This document shows, one piece after another, positions 1-10,144 of a DNA stretch of 64,000 nt. The translations under genes and the position numbers were made by a program. The DNA is from Lichina pygmaea (lineage: Eukaryota > Ascomycota > Lichinomycetes > Lichinales > Lichinaceae): NCBI GenBank assembly GCA_963422465.1, contig OY730172.1:3100001-3164000 (forward strand), written 5' to 3'. Position 1 is the stretch's first letter; each line of letters opens with the position of its first letter. The notes beneath the pieces are model-generated. The model ran no database searches. It had not been told where the DNA came from and saw only the letters and a list, made by a program, of their open reading frames with translations.

Positions 1-346
1 CGTACAGTAGGGTAGTGGTTACGGCAGGGGAAAAGGGGGAAGTAGTTAGGGGAACGAATGCCACTTGCCATCGCTATATAGACCCGGTCATGCGCGACCC
101 ATGCCCGAGTCGTAGACGCACTCCCCATCGAGAGAGACACGAATGACAAAGCCGCTTCCAGACTCGACCAGCGTGAAGCAGGCACCTGCCCTATCTGCCA
201 TTTACAGTTTCTTCGTCCGGGCATTTACAATGACCACATCGTGGTTTCCGAAAAGTACAACCACCAAGTAAGTGCAAATTCCATTGATCCATATGAAAGG
301 TCCCTCTACAACCATTCCCCTGTCATCGTCATCATAGTCGAAAAAG
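1..346. other. Window start, no gene recognised
   Basis: I see no supportable gene. A minus-strand open frame over 202-441 lies opposite the membrane-segment reading of the next gene and has no recognisable domain. Confidence 0.4.
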
Positions 347-1287
347 ATGGGTATCTTGTGGAGTGATCTTGGGAAAGCTACCGATTTGTTCACCATCATC
401 TCAACCATTTTCGTCGCCAGTGCCGTGTTCATTCTCCGCACTTTTGTGACGAAGTGCTTGAGGCTGGAGTGGTGGTACTATAACGTTTTTTTCAAAGACA
501 ATTTCTGGGAAGTTGATGGGATTTGGGGGGGGAAAACTAACAACGTGATTCTGTTATTAGGGGCACGCCGGGCAAAGCCTACTTCAACACCAAGTTCAAA
601 GATGAGAAGAGGCTCATCGACGCCGACGTTGACTGGTTGTGCAGGACAAGGGTCCACAAAGCCGGCTCCCGCGCCATGGCCGCTGAATTGAGTGCTGACA
701 GGCAGATCACGGCCGCTCAGCAGCGGGCCGACGGACAGATCGCGGCCGCTCAGCAGCGGGCTGACAGACAGATCACGGCCGCTCAGCAGCGGGCCGACGG
801 ACAGATCACGGCCGCTCAGCAGCGGGCTGACAGACAGATCGCGGCCGCTCAGCACCGGGCCGATGAACAGATCGCGGCCGCCAACCAGCGGGCCGAAGAG
901 CAGGCCGCCGAGGCCACACATTGGCGCTGTAAGGCCAGAGGGCTGCGGGCAGCCTCTGGCCGCCAATCGACGTCAAGTTCGGCCTCTGCGACGGCCTCGG
1001 TGACGGCGGGCGAGGCGACGGCCGAAAGAGCCGGGGAGGTGGCGACGGGGCCGGCGACGGAGGGCGAGATGACGACACCGCCGACGGAGGGGGTGGCGAA
1101 GACCATAGCGCCGACGGCGGGGACGGCCAAGACGAAGATGGCGACAGCGCCAGTGGCGGGAGGGGCGACAGCCAAAGCGCTGGGCCCAGCGGCTTTGGCC
1201 AGGGCTGCGGCGGCTGCAGAGACGGCGGCCAAGGTGAAGGTGAGGGGGGAGGCCCGGGCACGATCCAAGACAAATGCTAGTGCCTAG
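347..1287 (+). CDS. Putative membrane protein with eleven-residue (hendecad) repeats
   Basis: Not a family I recognise. A frame from 347 begins MGILWSDLGKATDL and has a hydrophobic segment (FTIISTIFVASAVFIL), so one membrane helix is plausible. A second frame is open from 562 to the stop at 1287; its first ATG is at 676. A good branch site (actaac) and acceptor (ttattag, ending at 560) lie just before it, so the two are probably exons of one gene, but the donor is not certain (candidates near 468 and 512). From residue AD at 694 the protein has six to seven copies of an eleven-residue unit (ADRQITAAQQR), then an Ala/Thr/Glu-rich tail. Eleven-residue periods favour a long, gently right-handed or straight amphipathic helix or coiled coil. 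If only the downstream ORF is real, the protein is about 203 residues from 676. The gene model is uncertain; the repeat is clear. Confidence 0.4.
694..924 (+). repeat. 33-bp in-frame tandem repeat (7 units)
   Basis: Seven consecutive 33-bp units start at 694, 727, 760, 793, 826, 859 and 892. Units alternate GCTGACAGACAG and GCCGACGGACAG beginnings, so the array also reads as a 66-bp dimer repeat. The first five are nearly identical; the last two have drifted. The unit is a multiple of three, so copy-number change keeps the frame. Confidence 0.85.
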
Positions 1288-1296
1288 CACTAAGGC

Positions 1297-1366
1297 CCGA
1301 GGGGGGGAGGCGAGGGAAGGGGAGCGGAGCGGAGGGGAGGGGGGAGGGGAGGACTGAGCCTGGGGA
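1297..1366 (+). repeat. G-rich tract with quadruplex potential
   Basis: Many runs of three or more G separated by one to four bases (GGGGGGG, GGGG, GGGG, GGGGGG, GGGG) lie on the plus strand just after the stop of the hendecad-repeat ORF. The composition would allow G-quadruplex formation in DNA or in a 3' transcript; this is inferred from the runs alone. Confidence 0.5.
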
Positions 1367-1629
1367 CCGGAGCGCGACAGCCGGGGCACCGCAGCCGGAG
1401 CACACGACAGACCGAACATCATCATCACCATTATCACCATCGCCACTCGACAAAACATCAACAAAGGGTAACTTTAAACCCTCGGTATTCATCCGCATCT
1501 GGCATCTTCAACTTATATAACAAAAACATAAACACTAAACCAAAAAAGATTATCTTGGGGCCATTGAAAGACGTCCTTTGACTTGTAAAAACAGATGTAT
1601 ATGTGGAAACCGCTTTGTAAAGATCAATG

Positions 1630-1835
1630 GTTTGAAGATGGCTTTGGATGGCTGGCTGGGTGTCTGGCTGGTTGTGTAGCTGGCTTTGGATAAATGGCTT
1701 GTTGTCTGGGTGTGGGGCCTTGTGGCTGGCTGGCTTGTCGTCTGGCTGTTTGTCTGAATTGGCTGTTTGTGTGGCTCTCCAGCTCGCCAGCTCTCCATCT
1801 CTCCATCTCTCCATCTCCCTCTCTGGCTGATCAAC
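1630..1835. repeat. Degenerate CTGG/CTC low-complexity repeat
   Basis: Short imperfect repeats of TGGCTGGC, TGTCTGGCTG and CTCTCCATCT run through the stretch. They create overlapping open frames on both strands with no domain. A similar CTGGCTGGTTTACCTGG repeat recurs near 38285-38345. Confidence 0.6.
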
Positions 1836-2150
1836 CATCTCCTTTCCGGTAGCGGTTCGTCGACCTCCAGACAGCCTGGGCATCCCGGTGCGTGTATCTC
1901 CTGGTATACATGGACATTGAACTCATGTCTGGCAGGCACCCGATGGCAGAAGGGCATGTCTGAGTTGAACAGTATGGTGTGCGTGTATTCAGCATCAATG
2001 GTATGGTGTATGTATCTGGAACTGATAACAGACGGGGCACGTCTGGCACTGACTGAAGCGTGGAGGAGAGTGGAGTGGGGTAAGATGGAGGCACCGAATC
2101 GACACTTGCGGGAACAAACATCGACGGACATGCTTCGTAAGCAGCCACGG

Positions 2151-2174
2151 TACCGTATCTGAGCAGATACGGTA
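2151..2174. repeat. Perfect 11-bp inverted repeat with 2-bp spacer
   Basis: TACCGTATCTG at 2151-2161 is followed by its exact reverse complement CAGATACGGTA at 2164-2174. It could be a hairpin or a dimer binding site. A pair of direct repeats (GCCGACARCCGGTCGAC at 2280 and 2310) lies about 110 bp further on. No gene start is close enough to assign a role. Confidence 0.7.
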
Positions 2175-2460
2175 TTGATTCGACCTAGACGACACGCTCC
2201 ACGAGCCTCTGGCAGCCATCACGTGAATAGTTAGAGCATTGTTAGTAGTCTTCCACAAGACTTTACAATAATATTGAAAGCCGACAACCGGTCGACGTAG
2301 AGAAGCAATGCCGACAGCCGGTCGACACTGTATGAATAGTCTTGCTAAGCTACGTATGTACTAACAAGCAACAACGAGATGAAAACTCTGCAATCTAGTC
2401 ACGTGCCACGTCGTACAACAATTTAGTGTGGCTCGGGGCTGCTTCGTCACACCCCGGGTA

Positions 2461-3205
2461 CCGTACCCGATCACATGACAGTCGATATCAGATAACGAGC
2501 AGTTAAGGGGCTCCCTTGATGAAATTTTGTATAAGTCCACTATCCTTGGTTGGAATCATCTCAGATTTTTATATTGGGTGGAGAATCATATAGAGAAGAG
2601 ATATCGAGCAATAGAGCTCTAGTATACAAAGCGTGATTGCTTTCTCAGGACTCAATCATGTTAATTAGTTCTGGGCCTCCTAATCTTCCCACCTGTCATC
2701 TACATCATCAACATCAGAAGAAGACTGTTTTGACTGGTGAATGAGTCTTTCTTGCAGTTGTTACAGCCTTCTGATCTTTTTCCTCCTTCTCTGCCTGCTT
2801 CTACAAGGTGCTGTGTTCTGCACTTGAAACAAGACTTCCCAACAGTACGCTCTGCAAGATCCTAGACAGTCTGGGGAGTCATAGACTATTCCTGGATGCT
2901 AAGGGCACCAACACACCCCACTAGCTTTACTTCCTGGGGTCTTCTGCTGATGTCAATGATGAAGATGACCGGTGGGAAGACAAGGAGGTCGCAAGGACTA
3001 AGTAATAAAGTTGAGTTCTGAGAAAACAGTCACGCTTTGTATACTAGAGCTCTATTGCTCGATATCTCTTCTCTAAATGATTCTCTACCCAATATAAAAA
3101 TTTGAGACGATTCCAACCAAGGATAGTGGACTTATACAAAATTTCATCAAGGGGGCCCCTCAACTGCTCGCTATCTGATATCGACCGTCATGTGATCGGG
3201 TACGG
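2461..3205. mobile_element. Foldback DNA element with long terminal inverted repeats
   Basis: The left end (CCGTACCCGATCACATGACA from 2461) is the near-exact inverse of the right end finishing at 3205, and similarity continues inward to about 2727 and 2938. Each arm is therefore roughly 265 bp around a core of about 210 bp. Outer arm parts (to about 2650 and from 3025) are nearly identical; inner parts have diverged, with small indels. Both ends are bordered by TA (2459-2460 and 3206-3207), a possible TA target duplication as in Tc1/mariner-type transposons, although TA is also part of common local GTAC motifs. No transposase frame remains, so this is a non-autonomous element. The inner arms could each derive from the same 3' coding end, since both read toward DVDDVDDRWED-like and DVNDEDDRWED-like peptides, but that is speculative. 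Confidence 0.75.
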
Positions 3206-3295
3206 TAATCCTCGGGCCGCTTGTACGATGGAATCCCTACGTCGCAACAGGCTCGTACAAAGCTCCCGGCCGACAAATATGTAGCCGAGCGTGCC

Positions 3296-3375
3296 GAGGA
3301 GGAGGAAGAGGAAGAGGAGGACGAGGACGAGGACGAGGACGAGGAGAAGAAAAAGAAGGAGGAAGAGGAGACCTA
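3296..3375 (+). repeat. Purine microsatellite (GAGGAN)n
   Basis: A run of GAGGAAGAGG and GAGGACGAGG units. It produces Arg/Lys-rich and Leu-rich open frames on the two strands that have no other coding support. Confidence 0.7.
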
Positions 3376-3379
3376 AGAA

Positions 3380-4950
3380 GGACGACGTCCTGACCGTCAA
3401 AAAAGCCTCAGTTCCAGCTTACAGCGGCCATCCTCGAATACAAGATCTCAAAAAAGCCTTATCCGACAGTACCCTAAGACGTCATCGATGACAAAACCTC
3501 AACGCGAACAATTTAAGACGTCATGTGGATATCCTCTGTTGTCACGAAGAGTTGACTGAGTCGAGGGTCGTCAAGAAGGAAAGGCTCTTTTTTTTTCACT
3601 CTCTCTCTCGCAGAAGCACAGGAATTACTCGGGAGGGTTTGGGATTGGGCTGAGTGCAGGTAGGTACGGTATGGCTCAAACCTACATCGGTGGTAGTACG
3701 TAGGTGTGGAAAGAAAGAGATGTTGAGATGGCTTAGTGTGTGGGTGAGTGTCGTGCCTGGCTATAAGCATCCTTTTGGATGAGAGGGCAAGTGGTCGGTT
3801 TTGATGCGCGAGATGGTCCTCTGAGTTTGAGTTCTTGTATCAGGATGATACACCTGATTGTTGATCGAGATGGTCATATGCATCATGATGGTGTGTATAA
3901 ACGCAAGGACGAGAAATAGCCATCACCTAATAGTTAGTGTGGACAGGGCTCAGCTGGACTTCAGACTAGGTGGACGGATAAAAGCATTGGGTTCAAAGTG
4001 TTCAGAGTAACTGTTTGATGGTCCATCCCGCAAGCAAGGTTGAACATCTAATTCAGCTGTTATTCGAGTAAGACCGACTATCTGGCTACAAACCAGTGTA
4101 CCGTACAGTACTGACATCGCACCGGTCACCGCGGCGCTGGATCGCCCGGCTGCTGCGGGAGGAGGAGGGAGACCCGTCGTGGGCTGCAGGCCTCCTCACC
4201 GCTCCCCTCCCACATTCCCCCCCCATCACGCACTGAGAATATTGGATTCTTACTTGGCAGGCTCAACAAAATCAGCGATCGGCTCACCGCAGGACTTCCG
4301 ACAATGCTATCGATATGCGTTGGATCCGACGAAGCCCGGCATTTTGCAGTAGACTTCAGCCAACCAAAGTGGCCCCGAGGATCCTGGATGCCGGACCACT
4401 CCATCAAGCCGAGGCAGAGGACTCCGACGGGCGCCGGCCAATGGGTCATTGAGCGTGTCTGCAAGCAGTATAACGTTCTGCTGGCTAGAAACAGAGCCGG
4501 TCGGCCTGCGTCGGCTGGTCAACGCAGCCAACGTAGTCAACCAATCATTCAGTCATTCTTGTTGAGCAGATCCCTTCGGATGGTCAAGCGAGGCAGCAGA
4601 TCCGCCTCGGTCACTTGGTCACGACACCATTCGGGCAGCCCCTCAGCTCCAGACAGGCAGCTGGTCAAGTCTGTCTCATGTTTGTACGAGCATGCACCCA
4701 ACAATCTTTGTGCAAGATCTCATATCTCAACGATCTTGTACCCAGACGTGCCGGCCTAAGAGATTCCGAGCGAGAGATACGCCAAACACTGATACCTAAT
4801 TCGAACTTGCCCTCATTACCCTTCTGCATCTCTGCCCAGATCCACCCTCGCCCTTCTGTCAACCATTTAGAGATGGAAGATGTGCCGGCCAAGTTGACCT
4901 CCCAAGCCTCACGGGATACCAATCGCCCCGAAGAGCAGGCTTCGCGGCGC
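3380..4950. other. Intergenic region, no gene recognised
   Basis: Open frames here (for example 4304-4759 plus and 4126-4464 minus) overlap on both strands, have no domain and no convincing splice pattern. GTACCGTACAGTACTGAC at 4098-4115 is one of the recurrent GTAC-rich motifs of this window. Confidence 0.4.
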
Positions 4951-4958
4951 GAGACGGA

Positions 4959-5845
4959 TCAATCGACTAGTCCCTGGGCTTCCGGCGCCCAGGTCTCATC
5001 CTCGATGCTGAGCACCACCTCGGTGATTCCCGCCACTCTGTTCTCCACAATCTGCCTCCCGTTGACGAGGTCATTCTGGTCGACACGGCGATGTGCGTCC
5101 TCGAGGGTGTCGGCGATGCCGGCCTTGACGTGCCTGCCAACGAGCCTGTCGCGAGCGACGTCGAAATCGACGTCGACGAACCAAAGCTCGTCGATGAGAC
5201 GGGCCGCCTCGTTCCAGGGCGCCACGTTCAGGCTCAGGTAGTTCCCCTCGAACACGACGATGCGCGCGCATGCCGGAATGGCGATGTCGTCCGCCACCGG
5301 ATCCTTGACGGCGTGGTCGAAACTTGGTGCGTACAGCGTCGGGGTCTCCGCTGCGATCGGCTGTCGCAACTGCTGTACGAGCTCGACGAAGGACGTCCCG
5401 TCGAAGGTGAACGCCGCGCCGCGGCGCGCATGGGCGAGCTGTGGATCGGGCATCGCTGAGAGTTGCTTTCGCGACAGGTGGTATCCGTCCATCGGAACGA
5501 ACGCGGCGACCGGCTGCGAGACTGCTACGCCAGGGTTCTGCGCCTGGTGGATAGCATTCAGTCGGGCGACGACCGTGGCCGCCAAGGTCGTCTTGCCTGC
5601 CGATGGCGTATCGTGGCGTTTATCCACTGGTCAGCCACTCCGCTCTGGACGCAAGGTCCCCTCGGTGGTCTTCATCTACGGGTAGCAACTGATTACTGGT
5701 TCGAGCTAGGAATAACTGAGAAGAGGCAATGCGCGAGACCCAAAGCATGGAGACAGCCCGGCGCAAAGGGCAATCAACATCCAAACCCCGGTGATTTACT
5801 CGTGGACGACTCACCAGAGCCAGGTATTCCGGACACGGCGACCAT
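4959..5845 (-). CDS. YFH7-like P-loop kinase (uridine kinase/PRK superfamily)
   Basis: A small ATP-dependent kinase of the fungal YFH7 type, a relative of uridine, pantothenate and phosphoribulo-kinases; the substrate is not known from sequence. The Walker A loop is split by an intron: exon 1 ends with VAVSGIPGSG (donor after 5815) and exon 2 starts at 5596 with KTTLAATVV, giving GIPGSGKTT. The intron 5597-5814 is 218 bp. Downstream come FVPMDGYHLS (the DGYH substrate-binding strand), a PDPQLAHARRGAAFTFD segment, VVFEGNYLSL (Walker B-like) and GRHVKAGIADTLEDA (lid and second base contact), all characteristic of this family. The first in-frame ATG is at 5845, giving 222 residues, but coding sequence without stops continues upstream (AEAYEKTSASKRY), so an earlier exon, perhaps joined near 5885-5900, is likely. 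It is transcribed away from the gene at 6681. Confidence 0.8.
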
Positions 5846-6680
5846 ATAGCGCTTAGACGCCGACGTCTTTTCATAAGCCTCTGCATCGCAGCCTCACCAT
5901 CATCGTTCAGCCAGCTTTTCTCGGCAAGCATCTGCGTGGGCAAGGCTTTCTTTAAACGGGTGGAACAGGAGAGGATGGCTGGGAGCAATACCCCAGATCT
6001 TATTCACCAGGCGCCTGACCTGTTCCTCCATCTAGTCTGCGTCAGTTCCGCAGGGTATATACTCCGTGCCACTTTTAGGGTGCGACTGTGGATGTTAATG
6101 TACTCTCTTGGGTGTCTCTCGAGTCTCGTGGCTAGTCCCGTCTTGCTTCTAGGATTAAGGCCCCAATGGCTGCCAAAACCGGCAGAGAAGGTGGTGTGAA
6201 TCTCTCGAGGCACCTCGGGATGGACCAGCAGGCCTGAAATGAGATATCATCAAGCCACCAGGACCAGCGCCAAATTGGGTCAAGGCGCCTCAATACGTAT
6301 ACACCCCTGCACCGTCGGCGTCCGCCGTAGTTCTCGTGCAAGGTGTAGACGCTTGTGTGCTAGTAAAAGGATTCGTCGGTTCTTTGTGCCGCGAGCTCTG
6401 TTGTAGGTGGCCAACCGTGGATGGATCGTACACAAGTGTAGCGAGCACGATGCAAGAGGCGCTTAGTATCATAGGGCTGATGCGGGTGGGCAGTGGTGGG
6501 GTACCATAGATAAGCCGATATGGTGCCGTTATCAAATCCGAGCTAAACCCAGAGCGCAGCTCTACCCCGTGACTACTTCCGTAATCCTCGAAACATCATG
6601 CGCGTGAAAGCTCCAGCGCCGACGTTGCTACGTCGTTGAAGGGACTCTGATGCTCACTCCTTCAAGCATCATCTGAAAGG

Positions 6681-7377
6681 ATGGAAGACACCGGAGAACT
6701 GCTTATGGCCATAGATATAAGTCTTGACTCATCGGATGAGGATAGGAGCCAAGACGGCCGTCCACGAAACGGAAAATCAAGCAAAGTGTTGGATCACCAT
6801 GCTCGCAAGCATCAGACAGAAGTAGAGTTTCAACGACAAAAAGATGCTTTCAGACCACGGATTGATGATGGCGAGGTACGTTGCTTGTGCTTTCACTCGT
6901 TCTGCCATAGGCTATTCGTTCTGTCTTCAAAATGTCTACTCTCCCAATCCACAATCGTTTACCAGACTACGGGACAAGCCTTGAAAGATGACTTACAGTG
7001 CAGACGACGACAACAGTAGATATGGAAGACGATCAGACTACCTCCGCATGATCCAGACAAGCTCGAGGGCCAACGAATCCTACACGCCGTCGAGGAATTA
7101 TACTACCAACGTAGGTATGACGAGGCGGTGGCTTTTGCCGATCAGGGTCTGAGTGGGATCATGATGCCAGAGCTCAAGAAAACTCTGGCGCTCTATCTCA
7201 GGAGATGCGGCGAGAAGAGAGACGAGGCGGTAGAGCTGAGAGGTGCAGCGCCATCGGCACCGCGACGACCAGTGGTACAAGAAGAAGAGGAGAGAGGAAT
7301 GGATGGCTAGGAGAGGCAACTCGGAGACGCAACTGATCGGGCTGGACAGAGAGCTTTGGGGTCCAGGCGTCAACTAA
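6681..7377 (+). CDS. Small conserved-looking fungal protein, disturbed 3' end
   Basis: Exon 1 (6681-6875) starts MEDTGELLMAIDISLDSSDED and ends at a good donor (GAG then gtacgt). Exon 2 can resume in phase at 7020 and encodes KLEGQRILHAVEELYYQRRY followed by DEAVAFADQGL, a helical, TPR-like segment, with a stop at 7308-7310 (161 residues). A second frame over the same DNA, open from about 7240, reads DDQWYKKKRREEWMARRG and ends LIGLDRELWGPGVN with a stop at 7375-7377. It looks more like a true C-terminus than the first frame's tail. No usable intron separates the two (the only candidate is 19 bp), so a frame change near 7240-7260 is likely, either a real mutation or a sequence error. The exact family is not recognised. 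Confidence 0.5.
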
Positions 7378-7379
7378 GA

Positions 7380-8530
7380 CAAGCCGAAGGTATGCTTCAC
7401 ATGAGATAGCTCCAATCCCCTCAAGATGCCTTTCTCTTCCTTTTTCGGTCCTCCTGTCAGCAGCCGATTACACATCTAGTTCCGTAGACCAGACCTGACG
7501 TGCCTCCTTTGATGACCAGATGGCTCTAAACAGAAACCTGCAAGACACTCCCTATCATACGACTACGCCCGTCGTCCCTCCTCATCTGAAGCAAGATCGT
7601 GAAACTCGAACGAACAAGGTGAATCCAGCATGTACGGGCTCGAAGATTGATATCCACGTACGGGAGTACACATACTGTACTAGACGGTACACTCTATGAC
7701 GTACGCTCTACAGGTCCTCAGTACTCGTAGAATTCAGGGCTGCGCTGCGGCTGGATACCTACCGTCACGACTGTCTCATAGGCCTTTGACTTGAAATTCT
7801 TTGCGGTGAGTTCCTGCTGTAAGTGTGCGTTTCATGGTACCAGCGCACAGGGAGACGGGTCGGTTAGGATTCCCAGAGTCTCAACCCGGAGCTGTCAAAC
7901 TAAGCTTTCAACCCAATCCCTCAAACAGAAGGTCTCAACCCAAGCTCCTATTCTGCTTCAGAGTCCAGTACGTATCGCGCATACGTAGAGATAGCAGGCG
8001 TGAAGACGATACTAACGACCTCTACAGTGCAGTACAGTGCAATACAGTACAATCGAACGCACGCTACTTCCGCATGAGCTGTGCTAATCAGAGGCCTCCT
8101 CTTCCTCCTTCCTCCTTCATCCTTCAAGGTGTGGCGCGGTGGACCGCAAGCACAAATGTCCCGGCCAGCCTATGCAGGCGTCCTCGGGCACATAGATAAT
8201 GATAATTGTAGGTTCGTGAACAGACTTCATCGTCTTCGTTGAAAGAAGAAAGACGGGTGTACGAAAGACCCCGGTGGTAGCTCATCGCAGACAGGAAAAG
8301 GCAGTGAACGTTGTAAAGGTTTAAGGAGAGGAGGAAGAAGAAGGTTCCTTTGCAGGTAAAAGTTTCTTGAGAAAATGTTCTTGGACGCCGCTTCCCCCCC
8401 ACCCAGGAAAAGACGGGATATGGGGATGAGGGGGAGAAGAGATATGGAGGTAGATGGGCAGATAGATAGGAGGAAATGCTAGGGCGTTGAAAGACGGAGC
8501 ACGGTAGATGTAGAGAATGGAAAATGAACA
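7380..8530. other. Intergenic region, no gene recognised
   Basis: No coding pattern is convincing. The stretch holds many GTAC-type motifs (about 7640-7730) and repeated CAGTACAGTGCAATACAGTAC-like words near 8026-8050. Confidence 0.4.
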
Positions 8531-8533
8531 AGG

Positions 8534-9616
8534 TCATCGAAGACCGCCAAAGACGACTTTCCCGACGCCGTTGACCTCGGCTCGGATGCCGTTGCGGCTG
8601 GCGTCCTCAAAGTCCTTGACGATGCCGCCGATGACGATCTTTCGGATCTTGCCGTCGACCTTGGAGAACATGTCGGCCACGGCGGGGGTGCAGACGGCGG
8701 GCGAGCTGGCGACGTTGATGACGCGCGTGTAGCAATCGATCAGGACGTCGCACACGGTGGCGAAGGTCTCGTGGAAGTCCGGGTCGAAGGGCAGGAACGG
8801 CGTCGAGAGATAAGTGTAGTCGTCCAGCTCCGAGTCGTTGGCCGGCAAGGACGCGGCGATCGTCGTCGACGTCATCGCCGTCGCCGTCGACGAGATGCTG
8901 CTGCTCCCAGCGATGGAGCGCACGTCCGACATGTCGCCCCCGGCGGGCGCGCCGCTGTTCAGCGGCAGACCGATCTCCGTCGCCGAGCTCGCGCGCCGGC
9001 CCTTCCCCGTCGTCACGTGCGTCGCGCGTCGGAACATGTGCGGGATCCGGGCGCGCGACAGGGACGAGCTGGACGATCCGTCGGACGGATGCACCTGCTG
9101 GTAGGCGTCGAACTCGGTGAGCAGCGAGTTGAGCGAGCGCAGATAGTCCAGCGGGTTGTGGGACGTGATGTCGGAGAGCATCGGCAGCGAGAGGCCCAGC
9201 AGGAGGTAGTTCGTCGCCCGTCGCGAGAGCTTCTTGGGGTCGAAGGACGGCAGCCTCGAGAGGTCTTGCTTGTTGAAGAGAATCGTGTTGAACCAGAATA
9301 TATGGCCTTCCTGCCTGGAGATCGCGGCCGAAGTGTAAGCGCATGTCACGTTGCCGCAACAGCTCAATGCCTTTCGTCTTGTGCTTATACGGAAGAGACT
9401 GCAAGCCTACGCTTTTCTCAGATAATCCAGCGTCGATATCCGCTTGGCCGACAGGTCTTGGATGTGCTGGTAGATGACGCTCGGGTTCTGCACTCCCGCC
9501 ACGCCGCCCGTCGCCACGACGTTGGCCTGACTAAAGTCGGAGGCCGTGTGGAGGGGCGGCGGAGGCCGCGACGAGTCGGACTGCTGCTTCTTGCTCCCGA
9601 ACGGCGTCACAGTCAT
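8534..9616 (-). CDS. Conserved fungal protein of unknown function
   Basis: Two exons: 9616-9411 and 9314-8534, with a 96-bp intron (donor gtaggc, acceptor ccag), giving 328 residues. The start is placed at MTVTPFGSKK; the frame is open further upstream with no other cue. The N-terminal part NPSVIYQHIQDLSAKRISTL joins across the intron to LRKAQEGHIFWFNTILF, then NYLLLGLSLPMLSD, a Ser/Thr-rich linker (residues about 150-225) and a C-terminal domain with PFLPFDPDFHETFATVCDVL and GIVKDFEDASR. The overall pattern matches an uncharacterised protein I associate with filamentous ascomycetes. It has no membrane segment or catalytic motif that I can name. It diverges from ECT1 with about 530 bp between start codons. 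Confidence 0.8.
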
Positions 9617-10144
9617 GGCTGTAGAACAATGCTTCTTGATGGCCTTGGAGGCTGACGAGGCTGGGGGACGTGGAGGGCATGAGGAACGCCGTCTCGGGTT
9701 GACCCTTTGCTCGTATACTACGGCCGACGAGGCTGTGAGCCTCACAGCGTGCTACTGTCTGCGGACATGCCTTGTGGAACCGGAGGTCGTGGCTGCTGGC
9801 AGCTTTGGAATCCGCTGCCCTTGGACCTCATGAACAGCCCCAGCGATTTCTGGGCAGGGCCACGAAGGCGTTGACCGCTGCATCCCGCATCGTTCCGGAG
9901 CCGAAGCGCAGTGGCTGGCGCACATGCTTTAGGCTTACTGTTTTAGGCAAGGTCGTTCCCTGAAGTTAGAGCCATTCGCATTGCCGATCAGGGATGCCAA
10001 TCACCAGCGCCATAATTAAACGGCCCTAGGAATCAGCCAAGCTCAATTGACCCCGCACACCAACGTCCGGGATTGACTCTTGATGGGCGCAGATTGTCCA
10101 ATTGTATCCGAAACTCGAATGTCAGAGCATCGTCTAGCAAAGAA

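Noticed and set aside
1-100. Possible tRNA (GGTAGTGGTTA near 11 and GGAACGAATGCC near 51)
   Set aside because: The second word does not match a B box and no cloverleaf can be formed.
478-1273. Four long minus-strand ORFs opposite the hendecad repeat
   Set aside because: They are shadows of a G+C-rich 33-bp repeat and show only Pro/Ser or Arg runs.
1458-2262. Minus-strand ORFs of 60-193 codons
   Set aside because: They arise from CTGG-type simple repeats, overlap in three frames and have no domain.
3188-3491. Arg/Lys-rich plus ORF and Leu-rich minus ORF
   Set aside because: Both are translations of the GAGGA microsatellite.
5597-5627. DTPSAGKTT-like start of the kinase ORF
   Set aside because: It is intron sequence; splicing from 5815 to 5596 gives a proper GIPGSGKTT loop.
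8607-9655. Long ORFs in other frames across the conserved gene, including a 294-codon plus frame
   Set aside because: The 9616-8534 frame has family-like sequence and a clean intron; the others are Arg/Asp-rich shadows.
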